From: Planoprotostelium fungivorum
Taxonomy: Eukaryota > Evosea > Variosea > Cavosteliida > Cavosteliaceae
Length of the DNA: 64,000 bases
Assembly (NCBI GenBank): GCA_003024175.1
Contig: MDYQ01000129.1
Location: 1-64,000 of the forward strand
Reading direction: 5' to 3'
Positions 11,834 through 22,497 of the stretch are shown here, in pieces. A program made the translations under genes and the position numbers. Position 1 is the stretch's first letter, and each line of letters opens with the position of its first letter. The notes beneath the pieces are model-generated. The model ran no database searches. It was not told the origin of the DNA and worked only from the letters and a program-made list of their open reading frames with translations.

Positions 11834-13502
11834 TCAGATGGAAACCCGATTTGTCAGTCGTGCCGATCTCCTCTTGGCCACTTTCACCACCTTGGTCTCC
11901 ACCACCACCTTCTCCTCCACCTCTTCGTAATCTTTCATCTGCATCACATCATCAGATGTCATCTCAACATGTCTTTCGATCTCACCAGTCCCAACTTTAA
12001 CAGCTGCTCTCGGTTCTCTTCCATCTTCTTTCTCCTCATCATCTCATATTCTGTCTCGTTCTCTGCAGGCTGAGGATGAATGGCCTTTGGCTTCTTCTGG
12101 TTGACCTTCTCTACACATCTCCATCAGCATCACCGTCTTCAGGATGCGACTCACCCTCTATGACGATCTCGACTTCCTCTTCGTTCCAGTGGCTGCCCAT
12201 GTTCTCTAATCCCTCGCTCTGCAGACTCTTCAACTCTTGTTCCAGCCTGTCTTCTCTCAGTCCTCTTTATCATCTCTTCACTCACCATTCGATCTCGTTC
12301 GAACGACACAGGGGGCGTGAGGAAATTCTCTGTGATCTGGGTTGCAGGATGCGAGGTTGAAAGACGATCTTTCCTTCTGCTTCTTCGGGTGTCTCATCTG
12401 ACGGACGTCGATCAGTGATGTGATGTGGATTGGATTGTCACCTGGCTGGGCGTAGAGTTGGGGGTCCACTTTACCATTCACGGCGACGATGCCCTCGGTG
12501 ACGCATTGTCTGGATGATGTCAGTGAGATCATCGAAGATGGTCGATTCACCTGTAAAAAGAGCAGCACTGGTATCCCACTCTGCCGTAGATCGGTTGAGC
12601 GAAGAGACCTACGCCATTATGAGATGATCGCACGATGATGATGATGCAACGATCTCACCCCACGAGTGTGGACCAAACTCGGCCAGTCGCTTGAAGAAGG
12701 CTCTCTTCTCGTGAGGAGCCCATTGACCTCCGAGATTATCTTCTCCTGGCTCATTGAATCGGTAGTAGAATTGGTTGGGGTTGTTGTATCTCTCGGCCCA
12801 CACTTTCCTCTGAATCCAAGACCAGCCCGCCATGTTGGGGTTGTTGACGTCTTTGCCATCTGATGTGTTGACGGTGTCTGCCGTCTCTTCCTTTTCCTTC
12901 TTCTGTGTCAGCTGCTCGGCCTTCTCCTCTTCTGACTTCTCGGGCGCTTCATCCGATTCTGATCCTGAAGTGAATTGAGAAATGGAATCGATGGATGGTT
13001 AGATCACCCTTGTCTTTCCTCTCGGGTGATGCTCGTGGAGGGCTGACTTCACTGTCCTCTTCGGATGAGGAGGATTTCCTCTTTTTGCTGGAAGGGCTCT
13101 TCTTTGGCTGCGTCTTCTTCGTCTGCTTCTTCTTTGGAGCTTCTCTCTTCGTGCTCTTGCGGTGGAGGGGAGCTAAGAAGATTTCAGAATGAGAGCCACT
13201 GGGAGGTAAATCACCTTGAGCGGGTATTTCGTCAAAGTCGGAATCCTCTCCTCTCTCGTCGTGTGACTCTTCGGCCTCTGAATGCTAGGAGAATTGTTAG
13301 AATCGATATCATCGCATATAGAACGCTAAACAGCGTCGTGATAACGTAGGATGAACATCCAAAAGAGATGTCGAACAGAGACTAGCCGATTTTGAGAGAA
13401 CAAGAGATACTAGATATGGAAACAGATCTTAAAATGCCTACCTCTTCACTATCGCTGGACTGTAACGATTCTAACTCGGTAGCCTGAGATCTCCTCTTCA
13501 TC
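11834..13502 (-). CDS. Myb/SANT-like nuclear protein
   Basis: The start MKRRSQATELESLQSSDSEE (13502) leads into a long acidic and lysine-rich disordered region (exons to about 12870). A globular part follows: NMAGWSWIQRKVWAERYNN, then GQWAPHEKRAFFKRLAEFGP and, after an intron, GLFAQPIYGRVGYQCCSFYR. This W-x-EE/K-spaced helix pattern ending in GRVGYQC.NFYR is that of Myb/SANT-like domains. The C-terminus is charged and helical (KKKMEENREQLLKLGL, RRSARLTNR) and ends at 11834. At least seven introns of 35-55 nt keep the frame open. A nuclear or chromatin role is inferred from composition and the SANT-like domain. I do not recognise a named orthologue. Confidence 0.7.
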
Positions 13503-13704
13503 TTAAGTTTCTATTTGAAATGCCAAACGAATAGGTGTCCGTTAAGATCGAATAGGAAGAATCATGAATGATTCAAATTGTCCATCATCGGCGAACAAAT
13601 CCGCATATCCGTGATTACGAATGTGTGATGCGTAATTTCCATTTCAGCTTCCCGCCAAAATAGAAGTTTCGCGCCAAATCTGAGAATAAAACCACATAAA
13701 ACCA

Positions 13705-13710
13705 TTTATT
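13705..13710 (-). terminator. poly(A) signal AATAAA
   Basis: The minus-strand AATAAA lies about 40 bases past the stop of the TIGR01589-like gene at 13750 and is its likely polyadenylation signal. Confidence 0.5.
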
Positions 13711-13749
13711 TGATGGAATACAACACACAGACAAACGGCAACTCAACAT

Positions 13750-15256
13750 CTATTTCACGTCTCGAAAAACAAGTTTGTGTCCATATCCGAGCTCGGCAGT
13801 GGTGGTGTCGATCCCGGAAAGCTAAAATTCTCCAGTGGGTTTGACAGCCTGCCCAATCGTCAACACCTTCCATCACCTTCTTCATCGTCTAAAACTCACG
13901 GTCCCGGTATGTCCGTTCCAAAGAGAGGTTTCGAATCGAAAGAAGAAGGACTCAGACCGAATCCACTGTAAGCCGCAGAGGGAGACATGGCAGCCGTGGA
14001 GAGACTGACGGGTGCGAAATTGATGGGCTGAGGCGCAGTCGCAGAAACGAGATTCACGCTCGGACTGGGACCTGTGGTAGTCGTCTGACGCACCACAGTA
14101 GATGCAGTCTGCCTCATGATCAGATCACCATCGTCACCGTCCATCATCATGCGATCTTGATGCGATCATCACCTTGACGGGTGCCGTGTTCGTAGGTCGT
14201 GTCCCAGTGGGCCCCATAACAGCTCCACTGGGGTTCCCAGGCCCCACGACGGCTCTCTTCACCGGAGGCTGACCCTGCTTGAGGGCGGCCCCCTGTACGT
14301 TCTGCTTGATCGGAGGCCTCGGAGGCAGATTCGAAGGATTCGAAACGGTTTGGGCGGGTTGTAGTGGGCCGACCGATTTTTTGGCGGGAGGAAGTGTCGC
14401 TTTCTGTGCCTGCTTGATGGGTTTGGGGGGGCCCGCCATTGGACGATTGGCTCCCACGACGCCCTGGGGAGGAGCTCCCGCGGCGCCACCTATTTGAAAT
14501 TCAAAAATTGAAGGTGGCGGGAAATCACCTCGGCCGGCACCGGTGTTGGGGATGGTGGGACGAGAGGGCTGAGGTGGAGGCGATCTGACGAGTGTGGCTG
14601 TCGATGTCTTTAGACCTTTCTGTGCCTGTTGCATGAGTTTGATCTGTTGGATCTGCTGCTCGTTCGAAGGTCGATGGACTCCACGACTAGCAAAGAGCCC
14701 TGCCGGGGTCAATTGTAGATGGAGAATGAAAGTTCACCTGGCTGAGACAGTTGTGCGGCAGAGAGGGCGTGTTGAGGAGCGTTGAGTTTGTTGAAGAGGC
14801 CACTCTTCTGCATGAGCTGTGCCTGATGGGAGACGAGATGGTTGAACGCGGCGATCTGGTCTTTCATTCGGAGGTGAAAAGAATAGAATTTGAAGAATTC
14901 TGGGTTGAGTTCTTCGAGATGACGCCAGACTGATTCCATCCGTCAATGTGAGATTGACGAAGATGGAAGACGGTGTCGATAGGATGGAGAGTAATTGGAT
15001 TTTCTTTTGAATGTCGAAGAGTTGGAATAATGTCACAGTCGAAGAACGTCACACCACACTGGATGTTGACGATGATTAAAAGAAGATAAACTATGGACTC
15101 ACCCAGAGCGGTAAAAGCTGGGTCGATTCCAGCCTGCGCATGAAGAGCGACCTGAACTTCGGTTTGATTCATATAATATTGAAGACTCTTCTCCATAAGA
15201 ATCTGTGTCGTTCTGACTTCGTCTATCGTCAATTGATCGTCTATACGGGATGACAT
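13750..15256 (-). CDS. TIGR01589 (plant 'A_thal_3526')-domain protein with Pro/Gln-rich tail
   Basis: The start MSSRIDDQLTIDEV at 15256 is followed by a helical domain split by introns: QILMEKSLQYYMNQTEVQVA, AGIDPAFTALVWRHLEELNP, EFFKFYSFHLRMKDQIAAFN and HLVSHQAQLMQK. From memory this matches the plant domain TIGR01589, whose consensus reads like LIERCLQLYMNQKEVV...VWQKLEEENPDFF..Y..RL..K.QI..FN.LL..Q. The rest is a low-complexity tail rich in Pro, Gln, Ala and Thr with repeated PPKP/PPRP runs, ending at about 13750 after an uncertain last intron. Function is unknown. The composition suggests a nuclear or RNA-associated scaffold, which is only inference. Confidence 0.65.
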
Positions 15257-15583
15257 CTGGAGATGTAATGTCAATCTCCATCTTCAAACAATAGTCCGTT
15301 CTAACAGACCTCTTCTGAGTCTAAAGACCGAATGGGTGCATGTCCATTGCCTGTTGTTTCACGATATCGGTCGTGAGCCTTGACATATCAGATCGTATAC
15401 CATCGAGTCCGCCTTCTGACTCACATAATCACAAGCCTCAGCGAAGCCGACCAATTGCACACCTTGGGTGAAATCATTCATTCTCAGACAACCGTTGAAG
15501 ATGCGATTGAAATGCTCATAAATGTTTTTCGGTCTAACCTTGGGTCTACCCCGCGGACGTCACCACACCACATCACCTTCATC
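15257..15583. promoter_or_regulatory. divergent intergenic interval
   Basis: This is the space between two head-to-head starts (15256 minus, 15584 plus). No gene or recognisable element is seen in it. It must hold both promoters. A frame open from 15380 runs into the NDOR1 start but lacks any family match upstream of MAAITVVYG. Confidence 0.4.
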
Positions 15584-18028
15584 ATGGCTGCGATCACAGT
15601 GGTTTATGGAAGTCAGACGGGTACTGCAAAGGAGGTAGCCGAAAGGGTTGCGAGAGAGGCGAAGAGGAGACATTTACAGACGAAACTGCAGTCCCTCGAG
15701 TTCTATGACTGGGTGTGTAACTCTGTGATGGATGAGAGCGTCACGTGTTGATGATGTTTTATCATAGACACGTCTTCCGGAAGAGAGTCTGATCATCTTC
15801 TGTGTGTCTACCACTGGTCAGGGAGACTTTCCCGATAGTATGAAGGTATCAAACATTGCCGTTCATTTCGGATCGCCATCATGATGTGATTCTGATCCCG
15901 GGTGTCAGAACTTTTGGAGATTATTGATGCAGAAGAGGTTATCCACAAAATCCCTCTCTTCCGTGCAATTCGGTATCTTTGGTTTAGGCGACACCTCTTA
16001 TTCAAGGTTACCCATCATGATGATATCACATCAATCTCGTCTCCTATATGTACCTCATCAGAAATTCAACATTGACGATACGAACAGATACAATTTCGTA
16101 GCCAAGAAGTTATTTCGAAGACTCGTTCAACTCGGTGCCGCTCCCATCATCGATCGTGGCGATGGTGACGATCAACATCCGATCGGGTGACATTCTTCCA
16201 TCTCCACGAGAGGACAACAATGACTCCTCGTCAGTTTAGAAGGTGCTCTCGATCCATGGCTCTCTAAACTGTGGGACGTTGTCCTCGCTCTTCATCCCCT
16301 TCCGGCAGGTTGTAGTGTGTTACCTTCGGACACGCTACCTCCGCCTCGTTTCACGTTAGTTACCGAGCCGAAATCACGGTAAGGTACCGCAGTTGCATCT
16401 GTCGTCTCACTTTCAAAGGAATGAGTCGAGAGCCACCCACACGAACGGAGAAAATTTCTCTGAGTCTTCACCTTACGCGGCCACATTGCTGTGCAACGAG
16501 AGATTGACCGCGGAGGATTGGGAGCAAGATGTTCGTTTATTTCGCCTGGACATAACAAATTCATCCATCGAATATCAGCCGGGAGACGTACTGTACGTCA
16601 TGCCCGAGAACTCAAAGGGTCAGTCGCATGCACATGATCAATCTGACGTCCCGACAGAAGATTCCGAGAAATTTCTGGAGAGGATGGGGCTATCGGGTGA
16701 CACCATCTTGTACGACCTCCTTCCAAATGATCACGGTGAGTTTCATTTCAATGCAACCACGAAATTTCGCCGACTTCTCCAGACCTCCACCCCAGCCACA
16801 TCGTCTTCCCCATCAGCTTACTCGATTACGTAAGAAGATTTGTGGATTTCATGGGAACGATGAGGAGATATTTCTTCGAAATGTTGTCCCACTTTGCAAC
16901 GGATGCCATGGAGAAGGAGAGATTGCAACATTTCGCCTCTTCCGAAGGACAGGTGTGACGTCTATCTACAAACGTGTAGATGGAAGTCATGGACGATTCA
17001 TGAGTTGAATTCAAATTTGTAGGGAGATTTGAGATTCTACAATACGAAAGAGAGGAGGACAGCACTGCAGGTCTTGTACGATTTTCCCAGCGTCAAAATA
17101 CCGTTGGAATATTTATTCGATTTTATTCCTTCCATCCAACCGAGGGCCTTCTCCATCTCCTCCGCACAATCCGTGAGTGAAAAGTCGTTGTAGATCGTCT
17201 CAAACGATTGTGCCGCAGGCTCACCCCACCGACATCGAGATCACGGTGGCCATCGTTAAATTCAAAACAAAGATGGGTAGAATCAGAAGAGGAGTGTGTA
17301 CCTCCCACCTATCTTCCCTCCAGAAAGGTGAAGGGAATCTCGTCGAAAATTCAGAATAACAGGCCGCAGGAGATAAGGTCAACGTGTACGTGAAGAGAGG
17401 GCTACTCAAGCTTCCCAAGGAGGCCCAGACACCCATCATCATGGTGGGGCCGGGTACAGGTCTGGCCATATTCCGCTCTTTCGTGCAGGAGAGAAGACAA
17501 CAGAGATCAAGAGGTGTCGAACGCGAACAAGAATCCCGTTCTCAATCGAACAGGACTGACAGTGGGGCCGACTGCCTTCTTCTTTGGTTGCAGGGGGAGA
17601 GAGACAGATTACCTGCACGGGGAAGAGTGGGAGGAGATGCTGAGAGAGGGTGTCTTGTCTCTCTATTCCGTCGCGTTCTCAAGGGACAGAGAGGAGGCAG
17701 AGAGAATGGATAGGGGGAGGAACTACGTACAACACAAGATCAGAGAGAGGTGACAATCTAAAAACATATCATCAGTCTGATCTCTTGTGATCAACATCGT
17801 CATTGCCGTCATGATGACACATTGTTCAGGAGGGAAGAAGTGTGGAAGATCTTATCTCAAATGTCTGTGATTTACATATCAGGGTCGTCAGGCAGAATGC
17901 CCATTGATGTAAGAGAGGCTTTTGTGGACGTAGTGAGAGAATGTAAACCGTGCACACAAGAGGAAGCAGAAGAGTATATCTCTACTATGGACAAAGAGGG
18001 AAGATATCAAGTGGAGACATGGTCATAA
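15584..18028 (+). CDS. NDOR1: NADPH-dependent diflavin reductase (NDOR1/Tah18)
   Basis: It passes electrons from NADPH through FAD and FMN to the cytosolic iron-sulfur assembly factor CIAPIN1/Dre2. The flavodoxin part starts at once: MAAITVVYGSQTGTAKEVAE (FMN phosphate loop), then FCVSTTGQGDFPDSM and FGIFGLGDTSYS. The ferredoxin-reductase-like part shows FRLDITNSSIEYQPGDVLYV, FDFIPSIQPRAFSISSA (FAD-binding RAFS), GVCTSHLSS, and the NADPH-binding GPGTGLAIFRSF, FFFGCRGRETDY and YISGSSGRMP. It ends in EGRYQVETWS, the family's aromatic C-terminus. The short flavodoxin-reductase layout and lack of a membrane anchor separate it from cytochrome P450 reductase. About ten introns of 40-110 nt. Very secure. 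Confidence 0.93.
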
Positions 18029-18189
18029 AAGAGCAGGAAAACGTGACCTCAGGCACAATTGAACCTTTATGTTGGTCAAATGATTCTCCTCTACAGTTTC
18101 ACAAGGAGGATTTCTGTTCTCACCACATGAGTGATATGTTCTCACTTTGTGACTTAAACATTATTAATTCTTTTGCTCTTTGGACGCTA

Positions 18190-18480
18190 TTCTTGTTAGC
18201 TTGCTCAGGCTGCTCTCCCACTGTCTCTGATCACTCCTGCCACCCTCTCATCTGTAATCTGGTCCTCCTCTTGTTTGTGCACCTTTGTCAACTAAAAAGC
18301 CAAAGGAAAAAGTTTGGATTACCTGTATATTTGATGGAATGTTGGTCATGTCATATAGGGTCATTTGTTACAATCATTGTATTCATTTCTGCACAAAATA
18401 GCACATACGCCAAAATAGGAGAAAAGTCTGACATGAAATGACAAAGTGACTTGTGGATGATGTGCATTTGGGTTAAACTA
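18190..18480 (-). pseudogene. relic of a receptor kinase-like domain
   Basis: The sequence around 18205-18250 (ACTGTCTCTGATCACTCCTG, then CACCCTCTCATCTGT) matches the kinase C-lobe of the LRR-GPS receptor near 7745-7795, and 18270-18400 follows the activation-loop region near 7995-8110 in the same order. The intervening parts are shortened. No open frame of useful length survives. This is a decayed fragment of a paralogue, lying just past the NDOR1 stop. It shows that the receptor belonged to a multi-copy family. Confidence 0.6.
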
Positions 18481-18536
18481 TGATCGGAAGCGAGCTAAAG
18501 ACCCCGAACAAAGGCGATTGGCTCAGGGTGGGTAGT

Positions 18537-18840
18537 CACTGGGACCGAGACAAAGGGGAGAGGTGAGTCCGAGGTTGATGCTGATACCCATGATTATGGA
18601 GATGGAGATCACCTCTGATCTCGATACAGATCGACAATCAGCAAACAGGACTCGAGCGCTGCGTCACTGGGACCGAGACAAAGGGGAGAGGTGAGCCCGA
18701 TGTTCATGATGGTGTCCATGATTATGGAGATGGAAATGACCTCTGATCTCGATACAGATCGGTAATCAGTCAGCAGGATTCAAACGCTGCATAGATGGAA
18801 CCAAGACAGAGGGTAGAGGTGAGTCTGATGTCAATTTTGA
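18537..18840. repeat. 128-bp tandem repeat, about 2.3 copies
   Basis: Copy 1 starts at 18537 (CACTGGGACCGAGACAAAGG), copy 2 at 18665 with the same 20 bases, and a diverged partial copy 3 at 18793 (AGATGGAACCAAGACAGAGG). The period is exactly 128 bases each time. Each unit holds a stretch that looks like an intron (GAGAG|GTGAG ... GATACAG, 67 nt) and one that looks like an exon (61 nt). The exon-like part is open in one frame, but 61 is not a multiple of 3, so a spliced product would change frame at each unit. Copies 1 and 2 differ at a handful of sites and copy 3 more. Confidence 0.85.
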
Positions 18841-18891
18841 GTGATTTCTTATTTTGACAGTTAGTCACCATTGATCATGGTGAATGTAAGA

Positions 18892-18917
18892 TAGTCACTA
18901 TCAACAGATAGTGACTA
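18892..18917. repeat. perfect hairpin with TAGTCACT arms
   Basis: Two 11-base arms, TAGTCACTATC (18892-18902) and GATAGTGACTA (18907-18917), flank a 4-base loop. The TAGTCAC core recurs in either orientation at about 18534, 18861, 19073, 19178 and 19302. It is probably the remains of a repeat family. Nothing shows a function. Confidence 0.7.
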
Positions 18918-19098
18918 AATATTCAGGAATCAAGGAAGTACTGCACGTGAGTTGTGATTTCATCTTCTGGTCACACCATGTGATAGATAAATTATGATAA
19001 TAAAGGAACATTTGATGTATGTCCATTATAGTGGCTATCAAACAGATGAGTGTCACCAAACCAAGAGTACACTGTGAGCATTTAGTCACTGTTCTCAG

Positions 19099-19291
19099 GT
19101 ACGTGTGTGCCTGGAACAGCCAAATTTGTCACAACAAGCAGGAGCCCTGTTCTTCTATGGTGAGTTTTTTTTCAATTTAGTGACTAATGCAATTTCAGCT
19201 TGATAAGCATCAGGTATGGAAGGGACACAGAACAAAGATTGAGTCATCCAAGAAGAAGGTCCCAGTTAGTGCTTCAATAAACAAAAAATAG
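19099..19291 (+). other. possible terminal two-exon coding remnant
   Basis: After a CAG acceptor at 19098 the frame CAWNSQICHNKQEPCSSM runs to 19159. A 39-nt gt...ag intron (19160-19198) joins in frame to LDKHQVWKGHRTKIESSKKK...NKK, which stops at 19291 next to an AATAAA at 19276. It looks like the 3' end of a gene, but no upstream exons were found and no family is recognised. It could be a relic within the repeat-rich island. Confidence 0.25.
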
Positions 19292-19483
19292 ACATGTTTT
19301 TTAGTGACTATCTGAATGACTTAATTATATACAAATCAGGAAGCCTCCGTTCTGAACATTATTGTGGTCTCGTATTGTAGACATCAGGAATTTTTACATT
19401 GGTCTATATTTTCAGAGACAAGATGAGGGCAGTGTGTTTGTTCGACTGTTCTGTTTGGTGGTGATACTTGGTGAGTGTATTAC

Positions 19484-21140
19484 TTATGTTTCCATCAATG
19501 CCTGTCGATACAGGTATGCACTGATGATATGCCTTCGGATTATTCTGATTGTTGCCAAGACTATTGAATTAACGTTGAGCCCTTTGTTTTCCTTACTTAT
19601 CTTTCGTCGAAGGTTGCGAGGGATTAGACCTTTGTTTCCCATCTCTTCAGGTAAGTTCCACTCATATTGATCATAGTCTGACGTTGAAAACCAGGGGAGG
19701 ATGTTTTCTGTTTGTATCTTACTCTTGTCCCAGAATTGCTTCAAATTTGCCCACAGCTGATCGTTCAGTTCTCTAGTGAGGATACATTCTCCCAGAACGT
19801 GCTGGTGGGAGTCAAGAATACTTTCGTCCATTATATCAGAACAGAATTTACAACTATCATCCTCTGTGAGGTTGTATTGTTTCTTTCTCTTGTTTGTCCA
19901 AATTGTCCCTGTCATGATTTTTGTAATCAGGTTGCTGTATGGTTCTTTCTTCCTGGGTAATGAGCGTTGATCTGCGTGGTGAGTGAAGAACGCTGACCAT
20001 ACTTTCTGTCTCCTTCTCCAATCCTCTGTCGATAGATTGTTCATTATCCTCCTAATATGTTCTCTTGTATTCTCAGTGATTGGTTTGTCTCCTGTTTCGA
20101 GTGTGTAGTCTGGTGTTGACGTTATATTCTCCCTTATATACGCCATGCTTGCCATTCTATCTGCTTCTTCGTTGCCCTTCTCTATTTCTTTACATCTCTT
20201 ACCAAATCTTTGTTTGTTCTGTTCTCTTCTTTTTTGGTGATCATGTCGTCTATAATCGTTGGCGTGTGATCTAACATGTAGGAACTTTGTTGTGAGTCCT
20301 TTTGCCTAAGGACCTGCGCGAGACCGTCTTGCACGTTAAGGTTAACGTGTCCCAATTGCAAGACACGTTAAGGTACGGCGTCGAGACCAGTCTTTGCAGG
20401 TCCTTACTTTTGCCTCTCTTCTTTCCATTGCTTGTTTCATTTCTACCTTTGTATTGCCATTCTTTTGTGTTCGTAAGGTTTTCTCTTTTTGGAACCTACC
20501 CTTTGTACAGAAAAGCACGCTATTGAAGCTGTCTGAATATATTGTGAGATCGTGGGCTGCGCCTGTGTGTGTTATTGCACGTAGGATTCCGCGTAGTTCT
20601 GACTCAATCAGAGGGTTAATGAACAAGAGATAAAGTGGGGGTGAGATGATATCGCCTTGTCTCAGACCTGCCTCTATACTGATCTCATCTGTTAATCCAT
20701 ACGCTGTCTGCAGTTGCGTTTTATTTCCTATCATCATCTCCATCATCATATCTATGTCATCAGTGTGCAGCCCATACGCTTCAAGTGTTTGTCTCATCGC
20801 CCAGAATTCAACACTATCATACGCTTTTGCTATGTCCAACAGTGTTACATGTATATTCTTGTCAGTTGAGAGAGCGTTGTTTGTACAAGCAAAAAGTTTT
20901 GTCACTGCTTCCGTTGTATCCCTCCCTTTCATGAATCCAAATTGACTGCATCTATCTGTAATGACCACCTGCTCCATTGTTCTTTTGAGACTGCTCTGAA
21001 GTTTGGTCTTTTCTTTGTTGGGGTGATATCTTCATCTCGAATTGGGTCCTTGTCCATTGTGATCCAGATTGGAAAGTGGTCTGACAATGTCATGGCGCTG
21101 TAATCAATGTTGTAAGAAAGCGTTTGTTTGCTCAAGTCAT
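19484..21140 (-). mobile_element. LINE (non-LTR retrotransposon), 5'-truncated
   Basis: Reading the minus strand from about 21135: the tail of an APE-type endonuclease (DHFPIWITMD), then a reverse transcriptase with QFGFMKGRDTTEAV, LLDIAKAYDSVEFW, TAYGLTDEISIEAGLRQGD and IISPPLYLLFINPL. After an inserted MITE come the end of an RNase H-like domain (KGNEEADRMA) and a C-terminal part with a CKFC...H...C knuckle, closing at 19484. The AYGLTDE wording resembles LINEs seen in fungi and amoebae. The endonuclease and reverse transcriptase pieces lie in different frames near 20930-20980, so a frameshift is present. The catalytic FADD-type box is not seen in its usual form. The copy is dead. Its truncated 5' edge abuts the DNA polymerase fossil. 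Confidence 0.85.
20307..20406. mobile_element. hAT-type MITE inside the LINE
   Basis: A 100-bp element bounded by perfect 11-bp terminal inverted repeats (TAAGGACCTGC / GCAGGTCCTTA). It is flanked by an 8-bp direct repeat CTTTTGCC at 20299-20306 and 20407-20414. An 8-bp target duplication with short inverted ends is the hallmark of hAT elements. Its interior is itself nearly palindromic (CACGTTAAGG ... CACGTTAAGG arms). It splits the LINE between the reverse transcriptase and RNase H parts, so it inserted later than the LINE. Confidence 0.85.
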
Positions 21141-21145
21141 TTGCC

Positions 21146-22436
21146 CATAGACTATGTACTAAAGGATTATGTAGAGGATAGACAGCTCATAGACAAAAGG
21201 CTGAAGATGGAATCTACCAGGGTAAGCAGACATCAGATGACGACCTAATTACTAAGAGTAGCTCAGAGAAAGAATTCTTCAAGCTTATGGTGAACAGTGG
21301 TTTTGGAAAGATGCTGTAGTCTGATGACAAATACAACAAATCACGTCTTATACACTCTCCAGAGTCATTCATGAAACAAACTATAGGTAGAACAATAACA
21401 GACTGGAGTATTATGAGACAAGCAGATAAACAACATAAAGGATTGATAGAATTTAGGCTACAAAAAGACAAATGTAATATGAAGAGTGCAAAACATGTAG
21501 GATCAGCTATACTATCATGGAGTAAGGTGTTAATGTTAAACTTTGTGTATGATTGTTTGTATCAACATTATGATAAAACAGAGGTAGATCTCCTGTATAC
21601 AGACACAGATAGCATATACATGCAGGCTAAAGTATCCAGCTATGAAGAATTCAAACAGAGATTCTCAGATTGTTTACAAAAGCTGCATTTTGCTGCAACA
21701 GGAGATATCACACCAGGCAAGATGAAGCTAGAATGTGAGCTGAGAGAAGCTATCTTTGTAAAGCCTAAGATATACAGTTATGTGAAAAAGGATGGTAAAG
21801 AGGATGTTAGAAATAAAGGAGTAGTGTTAAGCCAGAACAAAGAGGTATTGATATTTGATAGCTATAAAAAAGCAGTGTTCTCAGATGACCTGATCATGGC
21901 AAAGAACACTCTGATCAGAAAAACAATACATAATGATACACTCTCTATGATTACAATGACAGTAGATAAGGCAGCTCTAGATGGATGGTATGATAAGAGA
22001 ATAATGATAGATAACATCCACACTGTACCATTTGGGTTGTACAGTAAACAGTTTAGTGAAGAGGATGTGATGAGCAGAATAATGAAGAATCTGGCAGCAA
22101 GAGTCAATATTGGGCTTGGTCAGCTCAAGACATACCTCCAGTGTACACAAGATCAGCTAAAAAATCACCTGACATCTCAATTCCACTCTGCATGTCACTG
22201 ATGAATTATGGTGGAACCTTGACCACTGTGTGCCTGTATCATTTGCCAGAGATAAACTCAAGGCACTGTGTCATTATTCTAACATTCAACCTATGATGGT
22301 GGCAGAGAATAGCAGTAAATGTGCAGACTTGGATTACCAAAGGGAATGTAAGCTTGACAGAACAACAAAAAATACACGCAAAAGTGCAGGTAAAAATGAA
22401 CTTTTTTACTCAATACGTAAACACTGCAGGTAAAAA
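21146..22436 (+). mobile_element. fossil of a protein-primed family B DNA polymerase element (Polinton/virophage/linear-plasmid type)
   Basis: The longest readable part (about 21371-22201) is the palm and thumb of a family B DNA polymerase, with the motif C signature YTDTDSIYM and ELREAIFVKPKIYSY just after it. These fit protein-primed polymerases of Polintons, virophages or linear plasmids. Close after it lies a segment resembling viral HNH endonucleases (WNLDHCVPVSFARDK, HYSNIQP). The element is a fragment: no capsid, integrase or terminal repeats are recognised nearby, and it looks broken in a small number of places. It is more AT-rich than the host genes. Its long surviving frame suggests moderate age. 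It adjoins the truncated LINE at about 21140. Confidence 0.75.
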
Positions 22437-22497
22437 ACAAAACACACACAGTTTGTAGTTCTTTATATTTATCTACTGATCAGTGTCCTTGTCCAGG

